A stretch of DNA of 64,000 nt from CAIOZA01 sp964464375 (GTDB lineage: Bacteria; Bacteroidota; Ignavibacteria; Kapaibacteriales; UBA2268), in assembly GCA_964464375.1 (NCBI GenBank), contig CAYXFU010000019.1, positions 1 to 64,000 on the forward strand. Reading direction: 5' to 3'. The notes under the pieces are model-generated. The model did not search any database, was not told the DNA's origin, and saw nothing but the letters and a program-made list of their open reading frames with translations. Each line of letters begins with the position of its first letter. The stretch's first letter is position 1. Positions 8,745 through 17,174 of the stretch are shown here, one piece after another. Made by a program: the position numbers and the translations under genes.

Positions 8745-10841
8745 TTAATTAGCTAAATCATTTTTAGAAGTTCTTGCTACTACCATCTCAGTTATTGCAC
8801 AAATCAGAGCTAGAATTACAAAAATCTGCCATAGTTCCGTGCCTGTTCTTGCTCGATTAAACTCAGCCAAAAGTTTGTTTGGATTAAGTATCTCGATTGC
8901 TTTTTTATCAGAAAGATATGACGAAAAATTCTTTTTAATGTTATCTATTGTTACTTTGTTTAAATCAGATTCATCTGGAGCATTATTAATATTTACAACT
9001 GCGGCAATCTTGTTGTTGTTTGAGTAAACAGCATTTACACCTGATGAATTAAAAGGAGGATTATTAACAAGAACACCGGAAGGGAGTGTAACTGCTTTAA
9101 CAAATGATTCTGTACCATTTGATTCGAGTATTTTGAAATTTGATTCTCGGGAAAATTTCTTCGGTAGAATCAATCTTAAATTATCACCTGTGACCGCATT
9201 AATTGTCAGTCCTTCTTTTGCAGAAAGATATGATATACTCCTGAACATTAAGACAGGGAATAAACTTGTAGTGCTAAAATTACCCCAAGTAATATCTGGT
9301 GACATCCCGCAGAATATTATCCTGCCATCACCTGTAACTATTTCTGATAAAACCGATGACCCCTGTACACCGATTATTCTTTGCCCGGAGCTTGTAGTCA
9401 TAACTTTTGACATCTTGGGTGTTTCTAGATTTGATCTCAAATCCGTATTACCTTTGAAAACGCCCTGGAATAAGGGATGAATTTTATCAAACTGATCAAA
9501 AGTCAAATTAGACTGTGCAGATTGAGTTTTAAAACTTAAACCGTCAATCCCAAGAGTATGCAGTCCTTTGATCATAATTTCTGGTGGAGTGTCTTCCTCA
9601 GGAAATATTAGAAGTGAACCTCCACTAGAAACATATTTAGCCAGCTTGTCGTAATCATTCGATTTGAATGGACCGGATAAACAGCAAACAGCATCGAATT
9701 TTGACAGATCAATTGAGCCTATCTGATTTGAATTATAAAACTGAGCATTGAATGCAGGTTTCTCTCCAGTAACACCGGATAATATTTTTATTATCGATGT
9801 GCTCTGTGGAGTACCAATTACAGCTATATTAGGTGGCTGGGGCACTACAAATCCGAAGAATCTTTTGTTGTCAGCATCCTGTGCGTCATTTTCAATTTCG
9901 ATGTAGGCATTTATTAAGCCATACACTTGAGGCTCAGATCCAATAAGTATAGATTCAGTCTGACCGGCTTGAATGTCCATTGTTCTCTGTGCTACACGCT
10001 GTTTATTGAAAAAGAGGGATACTACAAGACCATTAACATCTCTATCAGAATGATTGCGAATAAATGTTTCAACTTCTACTGTTTTGTCTGCCTGATAAAT
10101 ACGATTAACACTATAAACACTATCAATTGAAAGATTGCTGATTTCAGATTTTGCTCCGATTCCGATAGGAATCACCATCATTGCAATAGAAGATGAATTT
10201 ACAATTATACTGTCGTTGTATGCCCGTTTAAAAATATTAGGCTGTGCGTCACTAATCACATAAATTTCCTTATTGAGATTAACCGCTTTATCCAATAATG
10301 AAGATGCCATCCTGAGACTATGCTCCAGGTTTGCAGAAGTATTTGATATTTTGAATGAGCTAAGATCTTCACGTACTTTTGGTAAATTGCGACTTAGATT
10401 AAAATTGCTTATATCATTAGTAGTAGACATAGGTATAATCGATACTTCATCACCATCTTTCAGATTTCCCAGGATTTTCTGAACACTTGATTTTGCTTGA
10501 TTAAATCTATTGCCGTATTCATCCGACACGTCCATGCTGAATGAATTATCAACAAGTATAACCATACTTGTTTTGGAGTATGTCCCAATCAATGGCAGAT
10601 TACTTCTAACCGCGGGTCTGGCAAATGCAAATACTATAAAAGCAATAATCAAAGTTCTTAAAATCAACAATAAAATTTGCTTGATTTTGATTTTTCTGAT
10701 TTTTGTTTTCTGAAGCTCTTTGATGAACAGTAAAGTAGAAAACTCAATAGTCTTAAGTTTTCGTAGATTTAATAGATGCAGAATGAGTGGGATTGATGCC
10801 GCAAACATTCCAAATAAAACAGCAGGATTGAGAAAATTCAT
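8745..10841 (-). CDS. BatA-domain membrane protein with von Willebrand factor A domain
   Basis: A 698-residue inner-membrane protein. The N-terminal BatA signature has two membrane helices (about 5-25 and 55-75) around a basic loop. A VWA domain follows with the MIDAS metal site DNSFSMD (Asp98, Ser100, Ser102). A long periplasmic region ends in one more membrane helix near 672-690. BatA-type proteins belong to the Bacteroides aerotolerance family; many Bacteroidota encode this architecture and its exact function is unresolved. It lies downstream of the Tat-exported aminotransferase-like gene, separated from it by a clear terminator, so it is probably transcribed independently. Confidence 0.88.
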   Translation of the reverse strand: MNFLNPAVLFGMFAASIPLILHLLNLRKLKTIEFSTLLFIKELQKTKIRKIKIKQILLLILRTLIIAFIVFAFARPAVRSNLPLIGTYSKTSMVILVDNSFSMDVSDEYGNRFNQAKSSVQKILGNLKDGDEVSIIPMSTTNDISNFNLSRNLPKVREDLSSFKISNTSANLEHSLRMASSLLDKAVNLNKEIYVISDAQPNIFKRAYNDSIIVNSSSIAMMVIPIGIGAKSEISNLSIDSVYSVNRIYQADKTVEVETFIRNHSDRDVNGLVVSLFFNKQRVAQRTMDIQAGQTESILIGSEPQVYGLINAYIEIENDAQDADNKRFFGFVVPQPPNIAVIGTPQSTSIIKILSGVTGEKPAFNAQFYNSNQIGSIDLSKFDAVCCLSGPFKSNDYDKLAKYVSSGGSLLIFPEEDTPPEIMIKGLHTLGIDGLSFKTQSAQSNLTFDQFDKIHPLFQGVFKGNTDLRSNLETPKMSKVMTTSSGQRIIGVQGSSVLSEIVTGDGRIIFCGMSPDITWGNFSTTSLFPVLMFRSISYLSAKEGLTINAVTGDNLRLILPKKFSRESNFKILESNGTESFVKAVTLPSGVLVNNPPFNSSGVNAVYSNNNKIAAVVNINNAPDESDLNKVTIDNIKKNFSSYLSDKKAIEILNPNKLLAEFNRARTGTELWQIFVILALICAITEMVVARTSKNDLAN

Positions 10842-10856
10842 TATTATTCTTTAATA

Positions 10857-10885
10857 TCAAAAAACACCGTCATAAGGACGGTGTT
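10857..10885 (-). terminator. Rho-independent terminator after the aminotransferase-like gene
   Basis: A perfect 9-bp stem (AACACCGTC pairing with GACGGTGTT, 10863-10885) with a 5-nt loop is followed, on the minus strand, by a run of T. It sits just past the stop of the gene at 10918-12183. Confidence 0.8.
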
Positions 10886-10917
10886 CTTTGTTAAAAATTT
10901 GTAAAAATAAATATGGC

Positions 10918-12183
10918 TTATTTCTTAGCCATAGCATTTATTGCTTCAAGCAGTTTGTCGAGTTCACTCAGTCTTGTATATACATGAGGAGTAACTCTAA
11001 TCCCATCGATCTTTTCCCACACTATTCCAACGGTATGAATCTTATATTTGTTAAATAGCTCAGTGTCAATTTCAGAAGCTTTCATGCCTTCTATACTAAA
11101 GTTTGCAAGAGCGCATGAATATTCAGGTTTCAAAGAAGTATTTAGCTTTACCTTGGGGATTTTCACAGCCTGTTCAGCCCAATAATTTTTTAGGAAACGC
11201 AACCTGTCTTCCTTTCTTTTGTTACCGATATTCATTTGAAAGTTAATCGCCTCACCGATAGCCTGCTCTCCCGGGAATGAGCGTGTTCCTTGTGCTTCAA
11301 ATTTACGAATATCTTCCGATCTTGGCTCAGGATTTGGAAAAAGGGGATAAATATTTTTAATCTTCTCTTTTTTGACAAACAACATTCCTGTACCAAATGG
11401 GGCACAAAGCCATTTGTGAAGGCTTGTACCAAAATAATCACAATCAAGATCGCTGATTTTGTATTCCAGATGTGCAAATGTATGTGCACCATCAACTATA
11501 ACTTCAATTCCTTTCTTATGGGCTGCATCTGCTATCTTTCTTGCCGGAAGAAGCTGACCGTTCCAGTTTATCATATGAGTTATATTAACAATCCTTGTTT
11601 TAGAATTGAATGCTGAAGAATAAGCATCAACGATTTTATCATCATCTTCAATCGGTACTGGGAGATCAACCCAGACTATTTTAATCCCATCACGTATTTC
11701 TCTTTGTTTCCATGCATTTATTACGTTCGGATAATCATATCTTGATAAAACAACTTCATCGCCTCTATTCATAGTTAGACCAAAGATCACAGTATCCAGA
11801 GCTTCTGTGGTATTTCTATTGATAGCGATTTCTTCAGCTGAACATCCTGCCTGTTGAGCCAGCTTTGTACGGAGAGGTTCTCGTCCCTGATCAAGTATCC
11901 TCCACATAAAATAGGAGGGACCTTCATTGCAAAGTCTGTAATATCGTTCGAAAGCCTCCTGAACAATTCTGGGTTGAGGACTAACACCGCCATTATTTAA
12001 ATTAATAAGGTTAGGATTGGTTGTATAAGCCTGTTGTATCCACATCCAGAAATCAGGATTGTCACTCTGAGGTATCTGATTAGCTGATGTTGCTTGAGCA
12101 AACAGATCGGATTTATTGGTAACTAATGCAGCCCCCATCATAAATCCCATTGTTTTTACGAAATCTCTTCTTGGTGTACTCAT
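10918..12183 (-). CDS. Tat-exported class V aminotransferase-fold PLP enzyme (cysteine desulfurase/isopenicillin-N epimerase-like)
   Basis: A 421-residue fold-type I PLP enzyme. The N-terminus has a twin-arginine signal (RRDFVK, Arg5-Arg6, then a hydrophobic stretch and an FAQ cleavage-like site near 30), so the folded, cofactor-loaded enzyme should be exported. Class V landmarks are NLNNGGVSPQ near 61-70, DGAHTFAHL at 231-239 and the PLP Schiff-base lysine in GTSLHKW (Lys257), followed by a glycine-rich APFGTG loop. The closest families by motif are isopenicillin-N epimerase-like and selenocysteine lyase-like proteins; the substrate cannot be assigned. A divergent glycosyltransferase starts 75 bp away. 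Confidence 0.87.
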   Translation of the reverse strand: MSTPRRDFVKTMGFMMGAALVTNKSDLFAQATSANQIPQSDNPDFWMWIQQAYTTNPNLINLNNGGVSPQPRIVQEAFERYYRLCNEGPSYFMWRILDQGREPLRTKLAQQAGCSAEEIAINRNTTEALDTVIFGLTMNRGDEVVLSRYDYPNVINAWKQREIRDGIKIVWVDLPVPIEDDDKIVDAYSSAFNSKTRIVNITHMINWNGQLLPARKIADAAHKKGIEVIVDGAHTFAHLEYKISDLDCDYFGTSLHKWLCAPFGTGMLFVKKEKIKNIYPLFPNPEPRSEDIRKFEAQGTRSFPGEQAIGEAINFQMNIGNKRKEDRLRFLKNYWAEQAVKIPKVKLNTSLKPEYSCALANFSIEGMKASEIDTELFNKYKIHTVGIVWEKIDGIRVTPHVYTRLSELDKLLEAINAMAKK

Positions 12184-12257
12184 AAGTTTTTACTGAAATA
12201 TTAAAAAATTTGAGAATTAAATCTTATTTTTGCCTGTCTTAATTATTAATAATTTCA

Positions 12258-13205
12258 ATGCAGAATCCTAAAACCGATATAATTATTATTTCATATAAAA
12301 ATCCTGAACTGACAATTCAATGTGTTGAATCTATCAGAGCCGGTTCTAATGTTGAATATAATTTAATAATTGTAGATAATAATTCGGCTGATGATACAGT
12401 CGAAATTCTAAATTGTAAATTAACAAATATCCTCATCATAGAAAACAAAAAAAATCTTGGTTATGCTTCGGCAGTAAATATTGGTTTAACAAATTCTACT
12501 TCTGAATATGTCCTGATCTCAAACAATGATGTCATTTATCCAAAAAGTACTATTGACTGTATGTTTGAATTTCTTAAGAGTGATAACAAAATTGGTGTCG
12601 CAGGCGCACAACAGCTCTATCCAGATGGAAAATGGCAGTGGAGTTGGGGATACTGTCCAGGTATAAAACTTGGATTGATTAATCTTTTCTTGATTGGCTT
12701 AATTATCAAACATCTTGATAAACTTCAACTCAAGAAACCAACAAATACCAGACAAACGAGAGAAGTTGGATTTATCGATGGTGCCGCAATGTTTTGCAGA
12801 AGGTCAGCTCTAAATGAAGTTTCAGGGTTTGATGAAGATTATTTCTTCTATACGGAAGAAGCAGATTTATGTTATAAGCTTAAGCAAAGGGGCTGGAAAA
12901 TTATTTTTAATCCCCAGTATCAAATTACCCATATCCGCGGAGGATCAAACAATCAGGGAAATTTTAAAGAAGAAAATATCAGAGCATTAGTAAATTCAAA
13001 AATAAAATTCTGTAAAAAACATTTGAATGACTGCAATTCTAAAATATACATAATGTTAGAAAAAATTTATAGCTTCAAACTCTGGATTGTATATTCCATT
13101 TTATCAAAGTTGTCATACGGCAATACTTCAAAAGGTATGAATACAAAATCTGATGTGATGAAGAATTTTTATTTATCGTGGAAACAAATTAAATCTAAAA
13201 AGTAG
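12258..13205 (+). CDS. Family 2 glycosyltransferase (rhamnosyltransferase-like)
   Basis: A GT-A fold glycosyltransferase of 315 residues. The N-terminal nucleotide-binding strand is TDIIIISYKNPE (7-18), the metal-binding acidic motif falls in ISNNDV (Asp91), and the acceptor region contains DGAAMFCRRSAL and GFDEDYFFYTEEADLCYKL, typical of GT2 enzymes that add rhamnose or similar sugars to surface polysaccharides. No membrane helix is certain; the hydrophobic stretch near 135-150 may dock on the membrane. It is followed 4 bp later by a second glycosyltransferase-like gene. The sugar and the acceptor are not determinable. A TATTTTTG -7-like box lies at 12225-12232. Confidence 0.9.
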   Translation: MQNPKTDIIIISYKNPELTIQCVESIRAGSNVEYNLIIVDNNSADDTVEILNCKLTNILIIENKKNLGYASAVNIGLTNSTSEYVLISNNDVIYPKSTIDCMFEFLKSDNKIGVAGAQQLYPDGKWQWSWGYCPGIKLGLINLFLIGLIIKHLDKLQLKKPTNTRQTREVGFIDGAAMFCRRSALNEVSGFDEDYFFYTEEADLCYKLKQRGWKIIFNPQYQITHIRGGSNNQGNFKEENIRALVNSKIKFCKKHLNDCNSKIYIMLEKIYSFKLWIVYSILSKLSYGNTSKGMNTKSDVMKNFYLSWKQIKSKK

Positions 13206-13209
13206 TAAA

Positions 13210-14046
13210 ATGAAAAAATATGATCTAACCGTAGCCTACAGGATTTATCCTAAAGTATCTAAAGTACCCCCGATATATTCAAATGACAAGATGAAGCTCT
13301 CGGAATTATGTCTGGCCTCATTTTCTGAGTCAATCCAAGACTTGAATGTTAAAGTAATTGCTTTACTAGATAATTGTCCTGATGAATATGAGACTTTATT
13401 CAGCAAATATTTCCACGAAGAAGATCTTGAAATCTTGCGTTTACCTCAGACCGGCAATGCGAATACATTCAAAATGCAAATAGAAATCTTGTTAGACCAA
13501 AAGTTCTCAGAAATTATTTATTTTGCAGAGGATGATTATTTTTATTTTCCTGAATGTTTCCAAAGCATGCTGAGTATGATGAATTCTTCGTTCAAACCAG
13601 ATTTCCTGACTTCATTCGATCATCTGGATCACTATAGGCTTGCTCTACATAATTACAAATATGAAACAGTTCAAAATGATGATTATAAATGGAGAACATC
13701 TGCAACTACTTGCTTGACCTTTATGACTACAAAAACCAAGTTAAAGGAAACAAAAGATATATTCCTTACTTATGCTAAGAATAACTATGATTCCAGTTTG
13801 TGGATGTCATTGACTAAATTAAAACTGTTTGACCCAATCTATTATATTCAAATGCTATTAGATGGTAGAATGACTCGTGTCATATTAAAATTATGGTGGT
13901 TCGGCTGGAAGAGAATATTTATTGGTAGAAGATATAAACTATATTGTCCTTTGCCAACACTATCAACCCACATGGATAGCGATGCTTTGCCTCCGGAAAT
14001 TAATTGGCAATCGGAATTCAAAAAAGTTGCAGATAAAATTTCGTAA
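13210..14046 (+). CDS. Probable glycosyltransferase, co-transcribed with the preceding GT2
   Basis: A 278-residue protein beginning KYDLTVAYRIYPK, resembling the first strand of GT-A enzymes. An acidic motif AEDDYFYFPE (Glu107-Asp108-Asp109) sits where the DxD metal site is expected. A Trp-rich basic C-terminus (KLWWFGWKRIFIGRRYKLY) could bind membrane or lipid-linked acceptor. Similarity to well-known families is weak, so the name rests on the acidic motif, the fold-like start and the 4-bp spacing to the GT2 gene. The pair probably acts on the same surface glycan. No dedicated polysaccharide operon surrounds them. Confidence 0.7.
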   Translation: MKKYDLTVAYRIYPKVSKVPPIYSNDKMKLSELCLASFSESIQDLNVKVIALLDNCPDEYETLFSKYFHEEDLEILRLPQTGNANTFKMQIEILLDQKFSEIIYFAEDDYFYFPECFQSMLSMMNSSFKPDFLTSFDHLDHYRLALHNYKYETVQNDDYKWRTSATTCLTFMTTKTKLKETKDIFLTYAKNNYDSSLWMSLTKLKLFDPIYYIQMLLDGRMTRVILKLWWFGWKRIFIGRRYKLYCPLPTLSTHMDSDALPPEINWQSEFKKVADKIS

Positions 14047-14075
14047 ATACATTTTTTAAAATTTAAAAAAAATGT

Positions 14076-14083
14076 TAGTTTTG
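14076..14083 (+). promoter_or_regulatory. Possible -7 box (TAGTTTTG) of the ferredoxin promoter
   Basis: Matches the Bacteroidota TAnnTTTG -7 element, with TTT rather than TTG about 19 bp upstream. It lies 63 bp before the ferredoxin ATG. Confidence 0.35.
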
Positions 14084-14145
14084 ATTTGATGTAAAATATC
14101 AAAATTGATTTTAATTTATTTATTTATACCTATTTGGAGGATTTG

Positions 14146-14334
14146 ATGTCTTTAATTATTACAGAAGAATGTATCAACTGCGGAGCTTGTGAACCGGAAT
14201 GCCCAACAAACGCTATTACTGAAGGACCGGATATTTTTATTATCGACGCAGAGAAATGTGTTGAATGTGAAGGTCATTTCGATGATCCTCAGTGCGTTGC
14301 TGTTTGCCCGGTTGATTGCTGTGTAAAACCGTAA
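14146..14334 (+). CDS. 2[4Fe-4S] ferredoxin, Chlorobium/Allochromatium type
   Basis: A 62-residue electron carrier. The first cluster motif is Cys9-x2-Cys12-x2-Cys15-x3-Cys19-Pro. The second is Cys38-x2-Cys41-x8-Cys50-x3-Cys54-Pro; the eight-residue insertion between its second and third cysteines is the hallmark of the Alvin/Chlorobium-type low-potential ferredoxins that serve pyruvate and 2-oxoacid oxidoreductases. I chose the ATG at 14146 rather than the upstream TTG because a strong GGAGG (14136-14140) sits 5 nt before it. It is a single-gene unit with a -7-like box upstream and a terminator downstream. Cys58-Cys59 at the C-terminus are extra. Confidence 0.95.
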   Translation: MSLIITEECINCGACEPECPTNAITEGPDIFIIDAEKCVECEGHFDDPQCVAVCPVDCCVKP

Positions 14335-14379
14335 TTCTCTTTTATCGATAATTTAATTTGAATAAAATTATTAATCATA

Positions 14380-14409
14380 AACCGGTATCTGAAGATATCG
14401 GTTTTTTTA
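14380..14409 (+). terminator. Rho-independent terminator of the ferredoxin gene
   Basis: A 10-bp stem with one G-U pair (AACCGGTATC with GATATCGGTT, 14380-14103 in offset terms 14380-14403) and a 4-nt loop is followed by seven T residues. It abuts the start of the next gene. Confidence 0.8.
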
Positions 14410-14418
14410 TTGAAAAGC

Positions 14419-15936
14419 ATGATTCCGTTACAGGCAGAAATACTATTAAAAGATGGAAAAATTTCTTCAGTAATTCCCAATGAAGGATCTTCTTTAATTA
14501 TCAATGAAACCGGAAGATATGAATATCCCGGATGTTGGATTTATCCGGGTTTTGTTGATTCTCATGGACATATATTTGGTTTAGGACAGACACTTACCGG
14601 ACTTGATTTTTCTAACTGCAAGAGTGAAGATGATTGTATTCAAAAAGCTTTGCATCATAATGAATTCCGAGGCGAATGGCTCTTTGGTAGAGGATGGAAT
14701 CAAGAACTATGGTCTAATAATCAGTACCCGAATCTATCCGCTCTCGACGATGCTTTTCCAAATGTCCCGGTTTATTTTGTTCGGGTAGATGGGCATGCTG
14801 CCTGGGTAAATAGTAACGCCCTAAAACTTGCCGGTATTGACAGGAACTGTCCTGACCCAATCGGAGGAACTATTCTTAGGGATCAATTTGGCAAACCTAA
14901 TGGATTATTGATTGACAATGCAATGGAGCTTGTTTCCGTGCAGATTCCAAGGATGTCCAATCAACAGGTAAAGCAAAAGATACTTATCGCTCAGGAAACT
15001 TTAATTAGATCCGGACTCACCGAAGTACATGATATGGATATGCATCCAGAGATTTTTCAGATTTTTAACGAGCTAAATAATGAAGGAAAACTGAAATTAA
15101 GAATTCAAGGATTCCTTAAGGCTCAAAATAATGAATATCGATCATTTTTAAATACACCTTCAAAGGGTAACAGATTAAATATAATCGGACTTAAATTCTA
15201 CGCAGATGGTGCTCTTGGCTCCAGAGGGGCACTTCTTTTTGGAGAATATTCCGATGCTTCCGGCAATTATGGTCTTGAATTATTATCAAAATCTGAATTA
15301 TATAAAAAAGCTAAAATCGGAATTGAAAATGGTTTTGCAATAGCTGTTCATGCTATCGGTGATAAAGCAAATTATAACGTTCTGCAAGTTTATCAGCAAC
15401 TTCACCTAGATGGTGTTGCTTCTAAAACTGATATTCTGAGAATTGAACATGCACAAATAATTAGACCGGAGGATTTCGAACTGTTCTCTAAGTATAATAT
15501 TTTTGCGGCTGTACAGCCAGTCCATTGTTTGAGTGATGCGAAAATGGCAAGAGCCAGAATCGGAGAAAGAATTCAAAATTCATACCCTTGGAGCTGTTTC
15601 ATAGAAAATGGAATTGTGATTAGTGGAGGATCCGATTTCCCAATTGAATCCTATGATCCTATTGTGGGATTAAATGCATTTATTCACAGAATCCCATTCA
15701 ATGAAAATGTTGCTTGGGTTCCTGAACAGCTTATTTCTCCTGCCGAAGCAATAAAAGCCTATACGATAGGTGCACACAAAATGTCAGGAAACGATAATAT
15801 CAGAGGGAAAATTTTGACCGGGATGGATGGCGATTTAACTGTATTGGATAAGAATATATGTCGATGCAACAATGAAGAGCTCTCATCAACGCAAGTCAAG
15901 GGTGTCTTTATAAATAGCGAACTAATTTTGAAATAA
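14419..15936 (+). CDS. YtcJ-like amidohydrolase (amidohydrolase family 3)
   Basis: A roughly 505-residue metal-dependent hydrolase of the YtcJ/exoenzyme-regulatory AepA-like family. Metal-binding landmarks are PGFVDSHGH (HxH, His49 and His51 with this start), the ADGALGSRGA segment, HAIGDKAN with a metal-ligand His, an EHAQ motif and the late Asp in GGSDFPIE. The natural substrate of this family is generally unknown; it probably hydrolyses an amide or cyclic amide. No signal peptide is present. A TTG at 14410 is also in frame; I prefer the ATG. It starts immediately after the ferredoxin terminator, so it may have its own promoter or rely on read-through. Confidence 0.9.
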   Translation: MIPLQAEILLKDGKISSVIPNEGSSLIINETGRYEYPGCWIYPGFVDSHGHIFGLGQTLTGLDFSNCKSEDDCIQKALHHNEFRGEWLFGRGWNQELWSNNQYPNLSALDDAFPNVPVYFVRVDGHAAWVNSNALKLAGIDRNCPDPIGGTILRDQFGKPNGLLIDNAMELVSVQIPRMSNQQVKQKILIAQETLIRSGLTEVHDMDMHPEIFQIFNELNNEGKLKLRIQGFLKAQNNEYRSFLNTPSKGNRLNIIGLKFYADGALGSRGALLFGEYSDASGNYGLELLSKSELYKKAKIGIENGFAIAVHAIGDKANYNVLQVYQQLHLDGVASKTDILRIEHAQIIRPEDFELFSKYNIFAAVQPVHCLSDAKMARARIGERIQNSYPWSCFIENGIVISGGSDFPIESYDPIVGLNAFIHRIPFNENVAWVPEQLISPAEAIKAYTIGAHKMSGNDNIRGKILTGMDGDLTVLDKNICRCNNEELSSTQVKGVFINSELILK

Positions 15937-16022
15937 TTTTAATTATTTTTCAAGATTAGCTTAAATTATATTTATTTTTGACGATTATATGTTTGATTAT
16001 CACTTTTAACAGGAAAAGTAAA

Positions 16023-16490
16023 ATGAAATTAATAATTATTGGTGGGATAGCCATTTTTTTGGCTTTTAACATAATTAATGCTCAAACAGACAATAAGTCT
16101 AACCATAAAGCAAATGAAGAATCTTATTCGGAAGTTCCTAAAGAAATAAAGGATAAATGTGAGGACTTTTTCAATAAGAACATCAAGAATGAAACCGAAT
16201 CAGCCTACAAGAATCTTCTAAAGGATAGTCCGGTTAATTCCAATAAAGAAAATTTGAATAAACTGACTGAAGAGACAGCACGTGCTATCAAGATTTATGG
16301 TGACATGAAGTCCTTTGAGCCGATCAGTAATGAGCAGGTTGGACATTCCACTTACAAACTGAAGTATTTGTCTCTGCATAAAGACATCCCGCTCAGGTGG
16401 CTCTTTACATTTTATAAATCACCAGTTTTAGGTTGGGTGGTTTTGAATGTTAAATTTGATGATCAAATTGACTATCTTTTCCGGGAATAA
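16023..16490 (+). CDS. Secreted protein of unknown function
   Basis: A 155-residue protein with a clear signal peptide (MKLIIIGGIAIFLAFNIINAQ), then a Lys/Glu-rich helical stretch and a C-terminal part with several aromatic residues. I do not recognise a family. The ATG at 16023 is preferred over an upstream in-frame start because it yields the signal peptide directly. The stop is followed within 2 bp by the exported RidA gene, so the two are probably co-transcribed and may act together in the periplasm. Confidence 0.75.
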   Translation: MKLIIIGGIAIFLAFNIINAQTDNKSNHKANEESYSEVPKEIKDKCEDFFNKNIKNETESAYKNLLKDSPVNSNKENLNKLTEETARAIKIYGDMKSFEPISNEQVGHSTYKLKYLSLHKDIPLRWLFTFYKSPVLGWVVLNVKFDDQIDYLFRE

Positions 16491-16491
16491 A

Positions 16492-16938
16492 ATGATTAAG
16501 TACATCATAATTATCTTTATGACTTCTTCCATAATGGCGTACTCTCAAAGTGCGCCATTTTCTAAGCATATAGTTCAATCTTCCAAAGCTCCTAAGGCAA
16601 TTGGTCCATACAGCCAGGCAATTATTTCCGGTGATTTGATATATTTATCCGGGCAAATTGCAATAAACCCTGAAAATGGCATTTTAGTGCAGGATAGCTT
16701 TAAAGCTGAAGTCAGACAAGTTATGGAGAACATAAAAAACATTATTGAAACTGCTGGTTCTAATATTGATAATGTTATAAAATCAACAGTTTATTTGACC
16801 GACATCAATAATTTTTCAGAATTTAATACTATTTATGCGGAGTATTTTAAAGAACCTTACCCTGCACGAGAAACCATTCAGGTAGTTGCATTACCAAAAA
16901 ATGCAAGAATAGAAATATCTGTAATATGCCACAAATGA
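16492..16938 (+). CDS. Exported RidA/YjgF-family enamine/imine deaminase-like protein
   Basis: A RidA-fold protein preceded by a signal peptide (MIKYIIIIFMTSSIMAYSQ). The mature part has the family hallmarks: SKAPKAIGPYSQAI, SGQIAINPENG and the C-terminal PARETIQVVALPKNARIEI, with the arginine that holds carboxylate substrates in deaminating RidA proteins. Classical RidA removes reactive 2-aminoacrylate in the cytoplasm; this copy should act outside the inner membrane. The ATG at 16492 immediately follows the upstream stop; an earlier in-frame start at 16447 would overlap the previous gene and add a charged segment before the signal, so it is less likely. Confidence 0.9.
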   Translation: MIKYIIIIFMTSSIMAYSQSAPFSKHIVQSSKAPKAIGPYSQAIISGDLIYLSGQIAINPENGILVQDSFKAEVRQVMENIKNIIETAGSNIDNVIKSTVYLTDINNFSEFNTIYAEYFKEPYPARETIQVVALPKNARIEISVICHK

Positions 16939-17044
16939 ACCACAAAAATTCTGAGACACACATAATGTGACTTTAGTCGATAGGTCATAAAGTACTTGTA
17001 TGATGAATATTAATGTAAAAATATAAGAAAGTAATTGAAAAGTA

Positions 17045-17075
17045 TTGGTTTTATAGAAAAAAGTTCGTAAATTTG
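17045..17075 (+). promoter_or_regulatory. Putative nusA operon promoter (TTG-N20-TAAATTTG)
   Basis: TTG at 17045-17047 and TAAATTTG at 17068-17075 fit the Bacteroidota primary sigma consensus with a 20-bp spacer. Transcription would start near 17082, about 90 nt before nusA. Confidence 0.45.
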
Positions 17076-17099
17076 TAATTGGAATTGGGACGTAGATGG

Positions 17100-17123
17100 A
17101 TGGGCTGAGCAGCCCATTTTTTG
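17100..17123 (+). terminator. Terminator-like hairpin in the nusA leader (candidate attenuator)
   Basis: A perfect 7-bp stem (ATGGGCT with AGCCCAT, loop GAGC) is followed directly by six T. It lies between the putative promoter and nusA. It could also simply end the upstream RidA transcript, 160 bp away. Confidence 0.65.
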
Positions 17124-17174
17124 TTACTAATCCATAAACAGTAAATATTTATTCATTATTTAAAGTGAGTTCAA

